Position numbers and translations under genes: made by a program. From contig NZ_CP049910.1 in assembly GCF_011305995.1 (NCBI RefSeq), forward strand, positions 3,720,001-3,784,000: DNA of 64,000 nt, written 5' to 3'. The notes below the pieces were generated by a model that saw nothing but the letters and a program-made list of their open reading frames with translations, had not been told where the DNA came from and made no database searches. The number at the start of each line of letters is the position of its first letter. Within the stretch, counting starts at the first letter, position 1. This stretch comes from Diaphorobacter sp. HDW4A (GTDB lineage: Bacteria; Pseudomonadota; Gammaproteobacteria; Burkholderiales; Burkholderiaceae_C). Of the stretch, positions 18,081-29,820 are shown in pieces.

Positions 18081-18104
18081 CGCGCTTCAAGCTGCTTCAT
18101 TGCT

Positions 18105-18136
18105 GAAAAGCCGACTGATTCGTTAGTCGGCTTTTT
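18105..18136 (+). terminator. Rho-independent terminator after grxD
   Basis: The stem AGCCGACT (18109-18116) with AGTCGGCT (18125-18132) has a short loop and is followed by T residues through 18136. It lies about 25 bp after the grxD stop codon. Confidence 0.85.
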
Positions 18137-18268
18137 CATTTCGGCGAACCCAAACTGCATGGTTTCCGGATGATTTCCGGACATAGCGACACCAAATCAC
18201 GCGCCCCCGCTACACTGTTTGCATCCCCATTCGAGGCACGGACGCTCTCTGGTCCTGCCATCTCGTGC

Positions 18269-19597
18269 ATGCAGCTTCCCGAAAGCATCTTCGTCATTCT
18301 CCTGTTGATCGCGCTCAGTGCCTTCTTTTCTCTGGCCGAGCTCTCGCTTGCGGCGTCGCGGCGACTGCGCTTGAGGCAACTGGCTGTCGACGGGGACATG
18401 CGCGCGGATCGCATTTTGAAACTGCAGGAATCGCCGGGGGACTACTTCACCGTCGTTCAGGTGGGGCAGAACGCTGTTGCCATTCTGGGCGGTATCGTCG
18501 GTGAAGGCGCGCTCACACCGACGCTGAGCCGGATGTTCGAGCTCTGGACGTCGAGCTCGAGCGCGCAGACGCTGGGCTTTGTCTGCTCGTTCCTCGTCAT
18601 CACGTCGCTGTTCATTCTGTTTGCCGATCTGTTTCCCAAACGCCTCGGCATGGCGGAGCCGGAGCGCTGGGCCGTGCGGGTGCTGACACCGATGCTCTGG
18701 TGCATGCGCCTGTTCAAGCCGGTGGTATGGCTGTATGCCAAGACGGCCGATCTGATCTTCAAGCTGCTCGGGATCGACACGGTGCGCGACGAGCGCATCA
18801 CGTCGGACGATATTCTGGCGATGACTGAGGCCGGAGCGCGCGCTGGCTTGCTCGCGGCGAGCGAACAACAGGTGATCGCCAATGTGTTCGAACTCGATTC
18901 GCGCACGGTGGGGTCCGCAATGACGCAGCGTGACCGCATCGCCTTCTTCCTGCAGGACGACCCGGATGCCGTGGTCCGTGCGCGCATCGCGGAGGAGCCG
19001 TTCTCGACCTACCCCGTCTGCGATGGTGACATCGACCATGTGGTCGGCTATGTCGATGCCAAAGACCTGTTTCAACGCGTACTCAACAACCAGACGCTGT
19101 CGCTCCAGGACGACCAACTGGTGCACAAGGCGCTGATCGTCCCCGACCGGCTGACGCTGGCCGAGGTGCTGGACCAGTTCCGCCAGGTGCATGAAGACTT
19201 TGCGGTTATCGTCAACGAGTACAGCCTCGTGGTCGGCGTGGTCACCCTCAACGACGTGATGAGTACGGTGATGGGTGATCTGGTGGGGCCGGACGATGAA
19301 GAGCAGATCGTGCGGCGCGATGAGAACTCCTGGTTGATCGACGGCGTGACGCCCATTGAAGATGTGCTGCGCGCGCTCAACCTGAACGAGTTGCCTCACG
19401 ATGAGGAATACGAGACGCTGGCCGGTTTCCTGATGGTCATGCTGCGCCGCGTGCCGCGCCGCACGGACAGCGTGAACTTCGGCGGCTACAAGTTCGAGGT
19501 GCTCGACGTGGACAGCTACCGCATCGACCAGGTGATGGTGTCACGGCTCAAGGATGCGAGCGGAGCGCCAGCACCTGCCCCTCAGACTGCACCATAA
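18269..19597 (+). CDS. CNNM/CorB-type membrane protein with CBS domains (hemolysin family)
   Basis: This 442-aa inner-membrane protein has the three-part layout of the UPF0053 family: an N-terminal DUF21 transmembrane domain (about 1-190, with FSLAELSLAASRRLRL), a pair of CBS domains (about 200-330, including TYPVCDGDIDHVVGYVDAKD and FAVIVNEYSLVVGVVTLND), and a C-terminal CorC_HlyC domain (about 350-430, DENSWLIDGVTPIEDV). Members act in magnesium or cobalt efflux; the older hemolysin label is misleading. ATG 18269 puts the first helix near the N-terminus. An earlier in-frame ATG at 18170 adds an unlikely 33 residues. Confidence 0.88.
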   Translation: MQLPESIFVILLLIALSAFFSLAELSLAASRRLRLRQLAVDGDMRADRILKLQESPGDYFTVVQVGQNAVAILGGIVGEGALTPTLSRMFELWTSSSSAQTLGFVCSFLVITSLFILFADLFPKRLGMAEPERWAVRVLTPMLWCMRLFKPVVWLYAKTADLIFKLLGIDTVRDERITSDDILAMTEAGARAGLLAASEQQVIANVFELDSRTVGSAMTQRDRIAFFLQDDPDAVVRARIAEEPFSTYPVCDGDIDHVVGYVDAKDLFQRVLNNQTLSLQDDQLVHKALIVPDRLTLAEVLDQFRQVHEDFAVIVNEYSLVVGVVTLNDVMSTVMGDLVGPDDEEQIVRRDENSWLIDGVTPIEDVLRALNLNELPHDEEYETLAGFLMVMLRRVPRRTDSVNFGGYKFEVLDVDSYRIDQVMVSRLKDASGAPAPAPQTAP

Positions 19598-19610
19598 GCA
19601 ACCTGAGTGA

Positions 19611-20294
19611 TCAGGCCGAGGTGACTTTTTCGTTGAAGAGCCAGTTGCGTTGCGCGCTGTATACGGCGTTAGGATACGGATCACGGCCACGGCTGCCGTT
19701 GTAGCGGCCGAGGGCCATGAAAGTGTCGCCCTTTTCACGGTCCAGATAGTGACGCAGGATCACGCAGCCGAAGCGCAGATTGGTCTGCATCTGGAACAGC
19801 TTGCCCGCGTCGCCGTCGCCGATCACCCGCGTCCAGAAGGGCATGACCTGCATGTAACCGCGCGCCCCCACCGGCGAGACTGCGAACTTGCGGAAGGCAC
19901 TTTCCACTTGCACGAGCCCTAGTACCAACGACGTATCGAGCCCCGCGCGTTTGGATTCGTACCAGACGGTCTGCAGGAAGTCGCGTCGCACCTCCCATTC
20001 AGGCTTACGCTTGCGCAGCTTGTCGCTCATCGTGCCGAGCCAGCGCAGATACATGATGCGCGCCTCGGTCGTTGCAAACAGGGGCTCCGGCGGCCCCTGA
20101 TTGGCAACGGCAGAGCTCAGGGCCGTGCGCACCGAGTCCATCAGCGGCTCTTCGAGTTGACCACCCGCGTGCGCCGTCTGTGGCACACCCAGCATGCCCA
20201 ACGGAGCTGCAGACAGGGACAGCATGAGCGAACGGCGCGACACGCCCTCCTCTCGCTGCTCTCCTCCCTCAGTGACACTTTCCTTCAAGCTCAT
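19611..20294 (-). CDS. Lytic transglycosylase, SLT domain
   Basis: This is a periplasmic peptidoglycan lytic transglycosylase of 227 aa. An N-terminal export signal with twin arginine ([18 protein letters not shown]) ends near AHA. The SLT domain has the catalytic glutamate in [14 protein letters not shown], then [12 protein letters not shown] and the [10 protein letters not shown] motif. The start overlaps the proS stop by 4 bp, so it is translated after proS in the same transcript. This neighbourhood recurs in Burkholderiales, to my memory. Confidence 0.9.
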   Translation of the reverse strand: MSLKESVTEGGEQREEGVSRRSLMLSLSAAPLGMLGVPQTAHAGGQLEEPLMDSVRTALSSAVANQGPPEPLFATTEARIMYLRWLGTMSDKLRKRKPEWEVRRDFLQTVWYESKRAGLDTSLVLGLVQVESAFRKFAVSPVGARGYMQVMPFWTRVIGDGDAGKLFQMQTNLRFGCVILRHYLDREKGDTFMALGRYNGSRGRDPYPNAVYSAQRNWLFNEKVTSA

Positions 20295-22036
20295 ACCTTC
20301 AAACGTTCCTTCACATGCACAAACACGTCGCCCACAGCGACCTTGGTGGCGGCGGCATCACGGCGGCCCTGGTACTCCAGTTGGCCTTCCTTCAGACCAC
20401 GGTCCGAGATCACCACACGGTGTGGCACACCGATCAGTTCCCAGTCCGCGAACATCGCACCGGGACGCTCGCCACGGTCGTCCAGCAACACATCAACGCC
20501 TGCCGTCTGGAATTCGACATACAACTTTTCAGCGGCGGCCTTCACTTCCTCGTTGCGGTCCATACCGATCGGGCAGATCACCACCGTGAATGGTGCAATC
20601 GCGTCAGGCCAGATGATGCCGCGCTCGTCATGGTTCTGCTCGATGGCAGCAGCTGGCAGGCGCGTCACGCCGATGCCGTAGCAGCCCATCTCGAAGAAGG
20701 CGGGCTTTCCGTCCTCAGCAAGGAAGGTCGCGTTCATGGCTTTGCTGTACTTGGTGCCGAGGTAGAACACATGGCCCACCTCGATACCGCGCTCGATAGC
20801 CAACTCACCCTTGCCATCAGGAGACTTGTCACCCGCAACCACGTTGCGAAGGTCCGCCACCAGATCCGGCTCCGGCAGATCACGCCTCCAGTTCACGCCG
20901 GTGATGTGGTGATCGATCTGGTTTGCACCGCAAATCCAGTCCGCCATCAAAGCCACGTCGCGATCAGCAACGATCTTCACGGACTTCTTCATGTTCAGCG
21001 GGCCCAGATAGCCGGGCTTGCAACCGAAGTGCTCTTCGATCTCGGACAACGTGGCGAAGCGAAAGTTCGCTTCCAGACCCGGAACCTTGCTGACCTTGAT
21101 CTCGTTCATGTCATGGTCGCCGCGCAGAAGCAACAACCAAACCTGACTGTTCACAACTTCGCCTTGATCATTGACTTCATCTGTCGCCAAAACCAATGAC
21201 TTGACAGTTGTTGACAAATCAACACCCAGCAATTCGGCAACTTCGCCACAGGTCGCTTTGCCCGGTGTAGGCGTCAGCGTTTGGGGCTTGGTGGCGGCGG
21301 GACGCGGACCCGTGGGAGCGAGCGCCTCGGCCTTTTCCATGTTGGCCGCGTATTCGCTACTCGGGCAATAGACGATGGCGTCTTCGCCGGTCGAGGCGAT
21401 CACTTGAAACTCTTCGCTCAGATCACCACCGATGGCCCCCGAATCCGCAGCGACTGCACGGTAACGGAGTCCAAAGCGATCAAAGATGCGGCGATAGGCC
21501 GCCGCCATGACTTGATAGCTCGCCTTCGCCGCAAGTTGGTCGCGGTCAAAGCTGTATGCGTCCTTCATGATGAACTCGCGCCCACGCATCAAGCCGAAGC
21601 GCGGACGGCGCTCGTCGCGGAACTTGGTCTGGATCTGGTAGAGGTTCTTGGGCAACTGCTTGTAGCTGCGGAACTCCTGACGGGCAATGTCGGTGACAAC
21701 TTCTTCGCTGGTCGGCTGGATCACGAAATCACGTTCATGGCGATCCTTGATGCGCAGCAGCTCCGGGCCCATCTTCTCGAAGCGGCCCGTTTCCTGCCAG
21801 AGCTCGGCCGGCTGAACCACCGGCATGGTGCACTCGACGGCACCAGCGCGGTTCATTTCCTCGCGCACGATGGCCTCGACCTTGCGCACCACGCGCAGGC
21901 CCATGGGCATGTAGTTGTAGATACCCGCCCCGAGCTTTTTGATCATGCCCGCCCGCGTCATCAGCTTGTGGCTGACGACTTCCGCATCTGCGGGGGCTTC
22001 TTTGAGGGTGGAAATAAGGAATTGGGAAGCTTTCAT
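20291..22036 (-). CDS. proS: Prolyl-tRNA synthetase
   Basis: ProS charges tRNA-Pro. The 581-aa length is that of the bacterial type with an editing insertion. Class II motifs are present: motif 1 around [18 protein letters not shown], motif 2 around [20 protein letters not shown] and motif 3 in the region [14 protein letters not shown] (read here as [14 protein letters not shown]). The YbaK-like insertion, which clears Ala-tRNA(Pro), lies between motifs 2 and 3 (about 240-390). It is divergent from rppH. Confidence 0.96.
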   Translation of the reverse strand: MKASQFLISTLKEAPADAEVVSHKLMTRAGMIKKLGAGIYNYMPMGLRVVRKVEAIVREEMNRAGAVECTMPVVQPAELWQETGRFEKMGPELLRIKDRHERDFVIQPTSEEVVTDIARQEFRSYKQLPKNLYQIQTKFRDERRPRFGLMRGREFIMKDAYSFDRDQLAAKASYQVMAAAYRRIFDRFGLRYRAVAADSGAIGGDLSEEFQVIASTGEDAIVYCPSSEYAANMEKAEALAPTGPRPAATKPQTLTPTPGKATCGEVAELLGVDLSTTVKSLVLATDEVNDQGEVVNSQVWLLLLRGDHDMNEIKVSKVPGLEANFRFATLSEIEEHFGCKPGYLGPLNMKKSVKIVADRDVALMADWICGANQIDHHITGVNWRRDLPEPDLVADLRNVVAGDKSPDGKGELAIERGIEVGHVFYLGTKYSKAMNATFLAEDGKPAFFEMGCYGIGVTRLPAAAIEQNHDERGIIWPDAIAPFTVVICPIGMDRNEEVKAAAEKLYVEFQTAGVDVLLDDRGERPGAMFADWELIGVPHRVVISDRGLKEGQLEYQGRRDAAATKVAVGDVFVHVKERLKV

Positions 22037-22126
22037 CTATCGATCTCAGGCCACTGAGGTTAGCCCGCTTGCCGCGCGCGGGGTACCGTGCATAATGGAC
22101 ACAGTTTATGAATTTGAGGTTAGATT

Positions 22127-22840
22127 ATGCTCGACCGGGACGGATTTCGCCCGAACGTCGGCATCATCCTGCTCAACCAGAGGAACCAGGTATTCTGGGG
22201 AAAAAGGATCCGGACGCACAGTTGGCAGTTCCCTCAAGGTGGTATTGATCGCGGGGAATCCCCCGAGCAAGCCATGTTTCGGGAGCTTCACGAAGAAGTC
22301 GGGCTTCTGCCCGACCATGTCAGGATCATTGCCCGTACGCGGGACTGGTTGCGCTACGAGGTGCCTGACCGGTATATCCGCCGCGATGCGCGCGGACATT
22401 ACAAGGGCCAGAAGCAGATCTGGTATCTCCTGCAATTGATGGGGCACGACTGGGATTTGAACCTGCGGGCTACCAATCATCCAGAGTTCGACGCTTGGCG
22501 TTGGAACGATTATTGGGTTCCGCTCGATGTGGTGGTGGAGTTCAAGCGAGGCGTCTATGAAATGGCGCTCACCGAACTGGCCCGCTTTCTTCCGCGGCAC
22601 GAGCAGCGCAATCGCTATCTGCGAAGCGGCATGCGTTCGAGAGATGGGCAACCGGTTCTCGATGTAGTTCAGCCGACCGCAACGCGCTTTAATTCGATGA
22701 TGCTCAAACCGGGCATGGAACTTCCGCCTGGGGCGAGTTTCGACCCCAATCCACAAAGCAGGGTTCTTGCACCGGACGAGGAACTGCTCGATGACATGTC
22801 GCAGACGCTGACACCCAGCAAGCCACTGCAGCACGACTAG
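22127..22840 (+). CDS. rppH: RNA pyrophosphohydrolase
   Basis: RppH removes pyrophosphate from mRNA 5' ends and so starts 5'-dependent RNA decay. The Nudix box begins [20 protein letters not shown] at about residues 38-57. The N-terminus [17 protein letters not shown] and WQFPQG are characteristic. At 237 aa it is longer than the E. coli protein (about 176), with a proline-rich C-terminal tail seen in betaproteobacterial forms. It is divergent from proS. Confidence 0.94.
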   Translation: MLDRDGFRPNVGIILLNQRNQVFWGKRIRTHSWQFPQGGIDRGESPEQAMFRELHEEVGLLPDHVRIIARTRDWLRYEVPDRYIRRDARGHYKGQKQIWYLLQLMGHDWDLNLRATNHPEFDAWRWNDYWVPLDVVVEFKRGVYEMALTELARFLPRHEQRNRYLRSGMRSRDGQPVLDVVQPTATRFNSMMLKPGMELPPGASFDPNPQSRVLAPDEELLDDMSQTLTPSKPLQHD

Positions 22841-22879
22841 CCCCTCACAAGAGGCCCTGTCACCCATCAGCGACACAAC

Positions 22880-22902
22880 CCCGGAAACCCCTGGTTTCCG
22901 GG
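22880..22902. terminator. Hairpin between convergent rppH and proB
   Basis: A perfect 10-bp stem (CCCGGAAACC at 22880-22889 and GGTTTCCGGG at 22893-22902) with a three-base loop sits between two convergent genes. There is only a short T-run on the plus side, so it may act on both strands as a moderate terminator. Confidence 0.6.
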
Positions 22903-22922
22903 CGTTTCCACTGAGCATTGTC

Positions 22923-24062
22923 TCAGTGATGTGCGAGCACCAGATTGTCGCGATGCACCATCTCGGGCTCCGCCGTGTATCCTAGCAACTGCTCGAATTC
23001 CGAAGACGGCTTGCGACACAGCAAACGAGCCTCGGCACTTGCATAGTTCGCCAGGCCGCGCGCGATTTCTGCGCCACTTTCGTTCTTGATGCCGATGACG
23101 TCGCCGCGCACAAAGTCACCCTCCACCGCAATCATGCCGATGGGCAGCAAGCTCTTGCCACTACCGATCAGCTTGGCAGCAGCTCCCGCATCCACAGTCA
23201 CCGCACCGCGCATTTGCAAATGATCAGCCATCCACTGCTTGCGCGCCTGCGTTTTCTGCGTCTGCGCAACCAGCAACGTGCCGATAGATTCGCCATTGGC
23301 CAGACGGATCAGCACATCCTTTTCACGTCCCCAGGCAATCACGGTGGAAGCACCTGAGCCGGCCGCTCGCTTGGCCGCCAGAATCTTGGTGATCATGCCG
23401 CCCTTGCCAATGCTGGAACCTGCACCACCTGCCATGACTTCGAGCGATGGATCGCCCGCGTCCGCGACATCCACAAATTTCGCATCCGGATCACGGCGCG
23501 GATCGGCGGTGTATAGGCCCTTCTGGTCGGTCAGAATCACCAGCACGTCCGCCTCCACCAGATTGGCAACCAGCGCACCCAGCGTGTCGTTGTCGCCAAA
23601 CTTGATTTCGTCGGTCACGACAGTGTCGTTCTCATTGATGACTGGCACCACTCCCAGACGCAAGAGGGTCAGCAGCGTGACGCGCGCATTCAAATAGCGC
23701 TCGCGATCTGCCAGATCTGCATGAGTGAGTAGTACCTGGGCATTGCGCATACCCTGCTCGCGCAGCTTGGTCTCGTACATCTGGGCAAGACCCATCTGCC
23801 CCACCGCTGCAGCGGCCTGCAGTTCATGGATCTCGCTCGGCCTGGTCGTCCAGCCCAAGCGTTTCATGCCCTCGGCAATGGCACCGCTCGAGACCATGAT
23901 GACCTCGCGGCGCACGCCGCCATCACCTTGCACAAGCGCCGCCAGCTGACGACTCCATTCGCCGATGGCAACTTCATCCAGCCCCTTTCCCTCGTTGGTC
24001 ACGAGACTGGAGCCGACCTTCACCACGATGCGACGTGCATCGCTCAAAACATTGGAGACCAT
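22923..24062 (-). CDS. proB: Glutamate 5-kinase
   Basis: ProB phosphorylates glutamate, the first step of proline synthesis. The 379-aa protein has an amino-acid-kinase domain ([15 protein letters not shown] at the N-terminus, then [16 protein letters not shown] and [18 protein letters not shown]) and a C-terminal PUA domain (from about 285). ATG 24062 gives the normal length. The obgE gene lies upstream in the same direction, as is common in betaproteobacteria. Confidence 0.95.
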   Translation of the reverse strand: MVSNVLSDARRIVVKVGSSLVTNEGKGLDEVAIGEWSRQLAALVQGDGGVRREVIMVSSGAIAEGMKRLGWTTRPSEIHELQAAAAVGQMGLAQMYETKLREQGMRNAQVLLTHADLADRERYLNARVTLLTLLRLGVVPVINENDTVVTDEIKFGDNDTLGALVANLVEADVLVILTDQKGLYTADPRRDPDAKFVDVADAGDPSLEVMAGGAGSSIGKGGMITKILAAKRAAGSGASTVIAWGREKDVLIRLANGESIGTLLVAQTQKTQARKQWMADHLQMRGAVTVDAGAAAKLIGSGKSLLPIGMIAVEGDFVRGDVIGIKNESGAEIARGLANYASAEARLLCRKPSSEFEQLLGYTAEPEMVHRDNLVLAHH

Positions 24063-24180
24063 TTTCTGTGTGTAGTTGGCGCTGGAGCCCGGACTACAGC
24101 GCAATGCACTGGCCACGAGCGCAAGCCATTATGAAACGTCAGACGGCTTTCATGGGAATGATGACGGCGCTTTCGACGAA

Positions 24181-25927
<1,747 letters not shown>

Positions 25928-25938
25928 GACCTATCCCC

Positions 25939-26250
25939 TTAAGCAGCAATAGCGCCGATCAGCAGTTCGGTGAACTGTTGACGGTGACCTTGAGACTTTG
26001 CGTAGTGCTTGCGACGACGCAACTTGAAGATGCGCACTTTGTCGTGCTTGCCGTGAGCAACAACCGTTGCTGTCACAGATGCGCCGGACACCAGGGGTGC
26101 ACCAACCTTGAGTTCTGCGCCGTTGCCGACTGCCAAAACCTGGTCGATCACAATTTCCTGGCCTACGTCCGCAGCAATCTGTTCTACTTTGATTTTTTCG
26201 CCAGCAGCAACACGATATTGCTTGCCACCGGTTTTTATGACCGCGTACAT
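25939..26250 (-). CDS. rplU: 50S ribosomal protein L21
   Basis: L21 binds 23S rRNA. The 103-aa length is standard, with [20 protein letters not shown] at the start and [16 protein letters not shown] near the end, the family signature. It heads the rplU-rpmA operon, with a promoter candidate about 50 bp upstream. Confidence 0.98.
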   Translation of the reverse strand: MYAVIKTGGKQYRVAAGEKIKVEQIAADVGQEIVIDQVLAVGNGAELKVGAPLVSGASVTATVVAHGKHDKVRIFKLRRRKHYAKSQGHRQQFTELLIGAIAA

Positions 26251-26300
26251 GTAAACCTCTTTGATATGAGCTCCGCAAACGAACTTTCGCGGAACCCAAG

Positions 26301-26330
26301 AGTATACCCTAGTCGGTTGACTGCTGGCAA
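26301..26330 (-). promoter_or_regulatory. Candidate sigma-70 promoter of rplU-rpmA
   Basis: Read on the minus strand, TTGCCA (complement of 26325-26330) and TATACT (complement of 26301-26306) are separated by 18 bp. This would place the transcript start about 40 bp before the rplU ATG at 26250. Confidence 0.55.
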
Positions 26331-26516
26331 GCCCTGCCACGATGCCCCGAAAGGCAGCACGCAAGCCTATGGCAAAGTGAGCCGCCAAATCGCCATTTGG
26401 TCTGGCACAGAGCACAATCCGCAGGCTTTCATGCTCGACTTATCCCATGCCTCAACAGGAAGGCGATCCGTCCTTCCTATAATTTGAGTCTTTGACAACA
26501 CTCTGACTGCATCACC

Positions 26517-27500
26517 TTGGCCGCCAACAACAACAGCACCAGCGCCACACTCGCATTGATCGCCGACGACATGCGTGAAGTGGACAAAGTCATCGCCGCA
26601 CGCCTCAGCTCCTCGGTGCCGTTGGTGAGCCAGGTCGCTCAGTACATCATTTCAGCTGGCGGCAAGCGCCTGCGCCCCGCCCTGCTGCTGCTGATGTCCG
26701 GCGCGCTCGGCTACAAGGACGCACAGCGCTTCAATCTGGCAGCGGTGGTGGAATTCATCCACACCGCAACCCTGTTGCACGACGACGTGGTTGACGAATC
26801 CACCCTGCGACGCGGCCGCCCCACCGCCAACGAGAACTTCGGCAATCCGGCCAGCGTTCTGGTGGGCGACTTCCTGTATTCGCGCGCCTTCCAGATGATG
26901 GTGGACACGAATAACATGCGCGTCATGCACATCCTTGCCGAGGCGACGAACATCATCGCCGAGGGCGAAGTGCAGCAGCTCATGAACACCCACGATGCAT
27001 CACTGTCCGAAGCCGCCTATCTGAATGTGATCCGCTCCAAGACCGCCAAGCTGTTCGAAGCCAGCGCGCGCCTCGCGCCCGTGCTTGCAGGCAGTTCCCC
27101 CAACGTGGAGAAGGCCTGCGCGGCCTACGGGCAGGCGATCGGCACCGCATTCCAAGTGATCGACGATGTGCTCGACTACGACGGCGATGCCGCTGAGATG
27201 GGCAAGAATCTCGGCGATGATCTCCGCGAGGGCAAGGTCACGCTGCCCCTCATCATCGCCATGCAACGCGGCAACGCCGATCAATGTGCGCTGATCAGAA
27301 ACGCCATCGAAGTGGGCGAAGCCGACAATCTAGCTGCAGTGATAGAGATCGTGAAAACCACGGGCGCGCTTGACGCCACCCGCGATGCCGCCGCCTCTCA
27401 AGCCCGACTCGCCATTGATGCCATTTCCACCCTTCAGGCCAATGCCTACACAGACGGACTGCTAAAATTGGCAGGTTCGTTGCTTGGTCGACGCATCTGA
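26517..27500 (+). CDS. ispB: Polyprenyl (octaprenyl) diphosphate synthase
   Basis: IspB makes the long isoprenoid side chain of ubiquinone. The two aspartate motifs that bind magnesium-diphosphate are present: LLHDDVVDESTLRRGRPTAN and FQVIDDVLDYDGD. GGKRLRPALLLL is the isopentenyl diphosphate site. The full frame starts with TTG at 26517 (327 aa); the first in-frame ATG is 26571 and would give 309 aa. Neither has a clear ribosome site. A TATAAT box lies at 26478-26483. Chain length (C40) is assumed from related organisms. Confidence 0.92.
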   Translation: MAANNNSTSATLALIADDMREVDKVIAARLSSSVPLVSQVAQYIISAGGKRLRPALLLLMSGALGYKDAQRFNLAAVVEFIHTATLLHDDVVDESTLRRGRPTANENFGNPASVLVGDFLYSRAFQMMVDTNNMRVMHILAEATNIIAEGEVQQLMNTHDASLSEAAYLNVIRSKTAKLFEASARLAPVLAGSSPNVEKACAAYGQAIGTAFQVIDDVLDYDGDAAEMGKNLGDDLREGKVTLPLIIAMQRGNADQCALIRNAIEVGEADNLAAVIEIVKTTGALDATRDAAASQARLAIDAISTLQANAYTDGLLKLAGSLLGRRI

Positions 27501-27526
27501 TTTCCAAGCAGCGAAGCCGCACCATC

Positions 27527-27602
27527 GGGGTGTAGCTTAGCCTGGTAGAGCGCTACGTTCGGGACGTAGAGGCCGGAGGTTCGAATCCTCTCACCCCGAC
27601 CA
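27527..27602 (+). tRNA. tRNA-Pro (anticodon CGG)
   Basis: A full cloverleaf is visible: the acceptor stem pairs CGGGGTG (27527-27533) with CACCCCG (27592-27598), the anticodon stem CTACG/CGTAG (27553-27557 and 27565-27569) encloses TTCGGGA with anticodon CGG at 27560-27562, and the T-loop is TTCGAAT. The CCA end is encoded (27600-27602). It reads the proline codon CCG. Confidence 0.95.
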
Positions 27603-27610
27603 CAATTCAA

Positions 27611-27645
27611 GAGCCAGAGCAGCCACTTGCTGTTCTGGCTCTTTT
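27611..27645 (+). terminator. Terminator after tRNA-Pro
   Basis: GAGCCAGAGCAG and CTGTTCTGGCTC form a long stem starting eight bases after the tRNA CCA end, followed by TTTT at 27642-27645. It may end the ispB-tRNA transcript. Confidence 0.8.
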
Positions 27646-28056
27646 CGTTGGGGAATTCAACTTGTGCGGATCAGCACCATGTCACGGAAAAACCGCCACT
27701 GTAAATGCGCCCGCCATCGGCGTTGCGCAACAGAATCCGCCTTCGCCTGTTAACAATTACCAACTGAATCCCGACGGTCTCGACGAACGCACCATGGATT
27801 TTGGTGAGGCGAAACATCTCTAGTCGCGCCATCACCCCCTTCGGAAGGGATAACATGCAGTCGTACCAAAACGGCAATAATTTGTTTGAAATCAACGAAC
27901 TACAATCATATAAAACGCAAAACTGCACGAACACCCGTTTCGAATCTCTTTGAGTTCTTGACGCCGCACAATCGGCCCAAGCTCGCTGTACAGCTTGTTG
28001 CGAATCAGCGATGATAGGATCGTCCTTCCTTTCCACGACACAAATCAATTGCATTC
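27646..28056. other. Low-GC gap after tRNA-Pro with a decayed coding remnant
   Basis: This 411-bp gap has visibly lower GC than its flanks, especially at 27820-27960. On the plus strand a frame without a start reads as a protein-like stretch (for example NNYQLNPDGLDERTMDFGEA) and stops at TAG 27821-27823. A minus-strand frame (27671-28054) is also open but would have to start two bases from pilB with no room for a ribosome site. I see no intact gene. Confidence 0.45.
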
Positions 28057-29793
28057 ATGGCCGCTGTTGATACCGCCCCCAAAAGCGTGACCCCCATCGT
28101 TCTGCCAGGACTGGCCAGAACATTGATGTCTGCTGGGAAACTTGATCAGAAGGCCGCAGAAGACATCGCCAAGAAGGTGCAGGGCTCGAAGTCCGCCTTC
28201 ATCGCGGAACTGATCAACTCGGGAATCATTACCGCCGCCGAGCTGGCACATACGGTTTCAAGCGTTTTCGGAGCCCCGTTGATCGATGTCGACGCACTGG
28301 ACACCATGCGTCTGCCACAGGACGCACTCGACGCCAAAATCTGCCTGAACTATCGTGTCGCGGTACTGAACAAGCGCGGCAATCGTCTCATCATTGCAAC
28401 AGCCGACCCGACCGACCACGAGGCGGCCGAGCAGATCAAGTTCACGACCCAGATGGGCGTCGACTGGATCATTGCTGAGTACGATAAGCTTGGCAAGTTC
28501 GTAGAGAAGATCACCAAAGGTGCCTCAGAGGCCTTGGACAGCATCGTGTCAGGTGGAGATTTCGAGTTCGGCGACGTCCCGGTCGAAGTGGCGGAGGATT
28601 CGCAGGACGTCGGACAGAACGACGTCGAAGACGCTCCCATCGTCAAATTTCTGCAGAAGATGCTGATCGACGCATTCAACATGCGCGCATCCGACCTACA
28701 TTTCGAACCCTATGAACACACCTACCGCGTGCGTTTTCGCATCGATGGTGAATTGCGGGAAATCTCCAGCCCACCGCCAGCCATCAAGGAAAAGCTGGCC
28801 TCACGCATCAAGGTGATCTCGCGCCTCGATATTTCAGAAAAGCGTGTGCCACAGGACGGCCGAATGAAGCTCAAGATCGGGGCCGATCGTGTGATCGATT
28901 TCCGTGTGAGCACTTTGCCGACGTTGTTTGGCGAGAAGATCGTGATCCGTATTCTGGACCCCAGCAGCGCCAAGCTCGGCATTGAGGCCCTCGGCTACGA
29001 ACCCGAGGAAAAGGCACGCCTGCTCACAGCCATCGGCCGCCCCTACGGCATGATTCTGGTCACCGGCCCCACTGGCTCTGGCAAGACCGTGTCGCTCTAC
29101 ACCTGCCTGAACCTGCTCAACAAACCCGGAGTAAACATTTCGACGGCGGAAGACCCGTCCGAAATCAACTTGCCAGGCGTGAATCAGGTCAACGTCAATG
29201 AAAAGGCGGGGATGAACTTCGCGGTCGCACTCAAGGCGTTTCTGCGTCAGGATCCGGACATCATCATGGTCGGTGAAATCCGTGACCTGGAAACGGCGGA
29301 CATCGCCATCAAGGCCGCTCAGACCGGTCACTTGGTGCTTTCCACGCTGCACACGAACGATGCGCCCACCACGTTGACGCGGATGCGCAACATGGGGATT
29401 GCGCCATTCAACATCGCGTCGAGCGTGATTCTGATCACCGCTCAGCGTCTTGCTCGCCGCCTTTGCCCCAATTGCAAGGAGCCAGCCGACATCCCGCACG
29501 AAGCGCTGGTGGACGCCGGATATCTAGAAGAAGAGATCGATGGTTCCTGGGTGACCTACAAGCCCGTGGGCTGCAGCGCCTGCAACAACGGCTACAAGGG
29601 CCGGGTCGGCATCTACGAGGTGATGCCGATCTCGGAAGAAATGCAACGCATCATTCTTCGCGATGGCAGCGCATTGGAGATCGCCAAACAGGCGCGCCTG
29701 GAGGGCGTGCGTTCGCTGCGCACCTCTGGCCTGTACAAGGCCCGAACCGGCATGACTTCGCTGGAAGAAGTTCTGGCCTGCACCAACGAATAA
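28057..29793 (+). CDS. pilB: Type IV pilus assembly ATPase
   Basis: PilB is the hexameric cytoplasmic ATPase that powers pilus extension. The 578-aa protein has the N-terminal GSPII_E domain (about 10-150), then the ATPase domain with Walker A GPTGSGKTVS, the Asp box and Walker B (PDIIMVGEIRD), the His box (TGHLVLSTLHTNDA) and a tetracysteine zinc site made of CPNC and CSAC. pilC and pilD follow in order, forming a standard pilBCD cluster. Confidence 0.96.
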   Translation: MAAVDTAPKSVTPIVLPGLARTLMSAGKLDQKAAEDIAKKVQGSKSAFIAELINSGIITAAELAHTVSSVFGAPLIDVDALDTMRLPQDALDAKICLNYRVAVLNKRGNRLIIATADPTDHEAAEQIKFTTQMGVDWIIAEYDKLGKFVEKITKGASEALDSIVSGGDFEFGDVPVEVAEDSQDVGQNDVEDAPIVKFLQKMLIDAFNMRASDLHFEPYEHTYRVRFRIDGELREISSPPPAIKEKLASRIKVISRLDISEKRVPQDGRMKLKIGADRVIDFRVSTLPTLFGEKIVIRILDPSSAKLGIEALGYEPEEKARLLTAIGRPYGMILVTGPTGSGKTVSLYTCLNLLNKPGVNISTAEDPSEINLPGVNQVNVNEKAGMNFAVALKAFLRQDPDIIMVGEIRDLETADIAIKAAQTGHLVLSTLHTNDAPTTLTRMRNMGIAPFNIASSVILITAQRLARRLCPNCKEPADIPHEALVDAGYLEEEIDGSWVTYKPVGCSACNNGYKGRVGIYEVMPISEEMQRIILRDGSALEIAKQARLEGVRSLRTSGLYKARTGMTSLEEVLACTNE

Positions 29794-29820
29794 TAAAACT
29801 GAGGAAAGCATCGACACGGT

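Noticed and set aside
27671..28054. A 127-codon minus-strand frame upstream of pilB
   Set aside because: It would start two bases from the divergent pilB start, leaving no promoter or ribosome site, and has no recognisable family.
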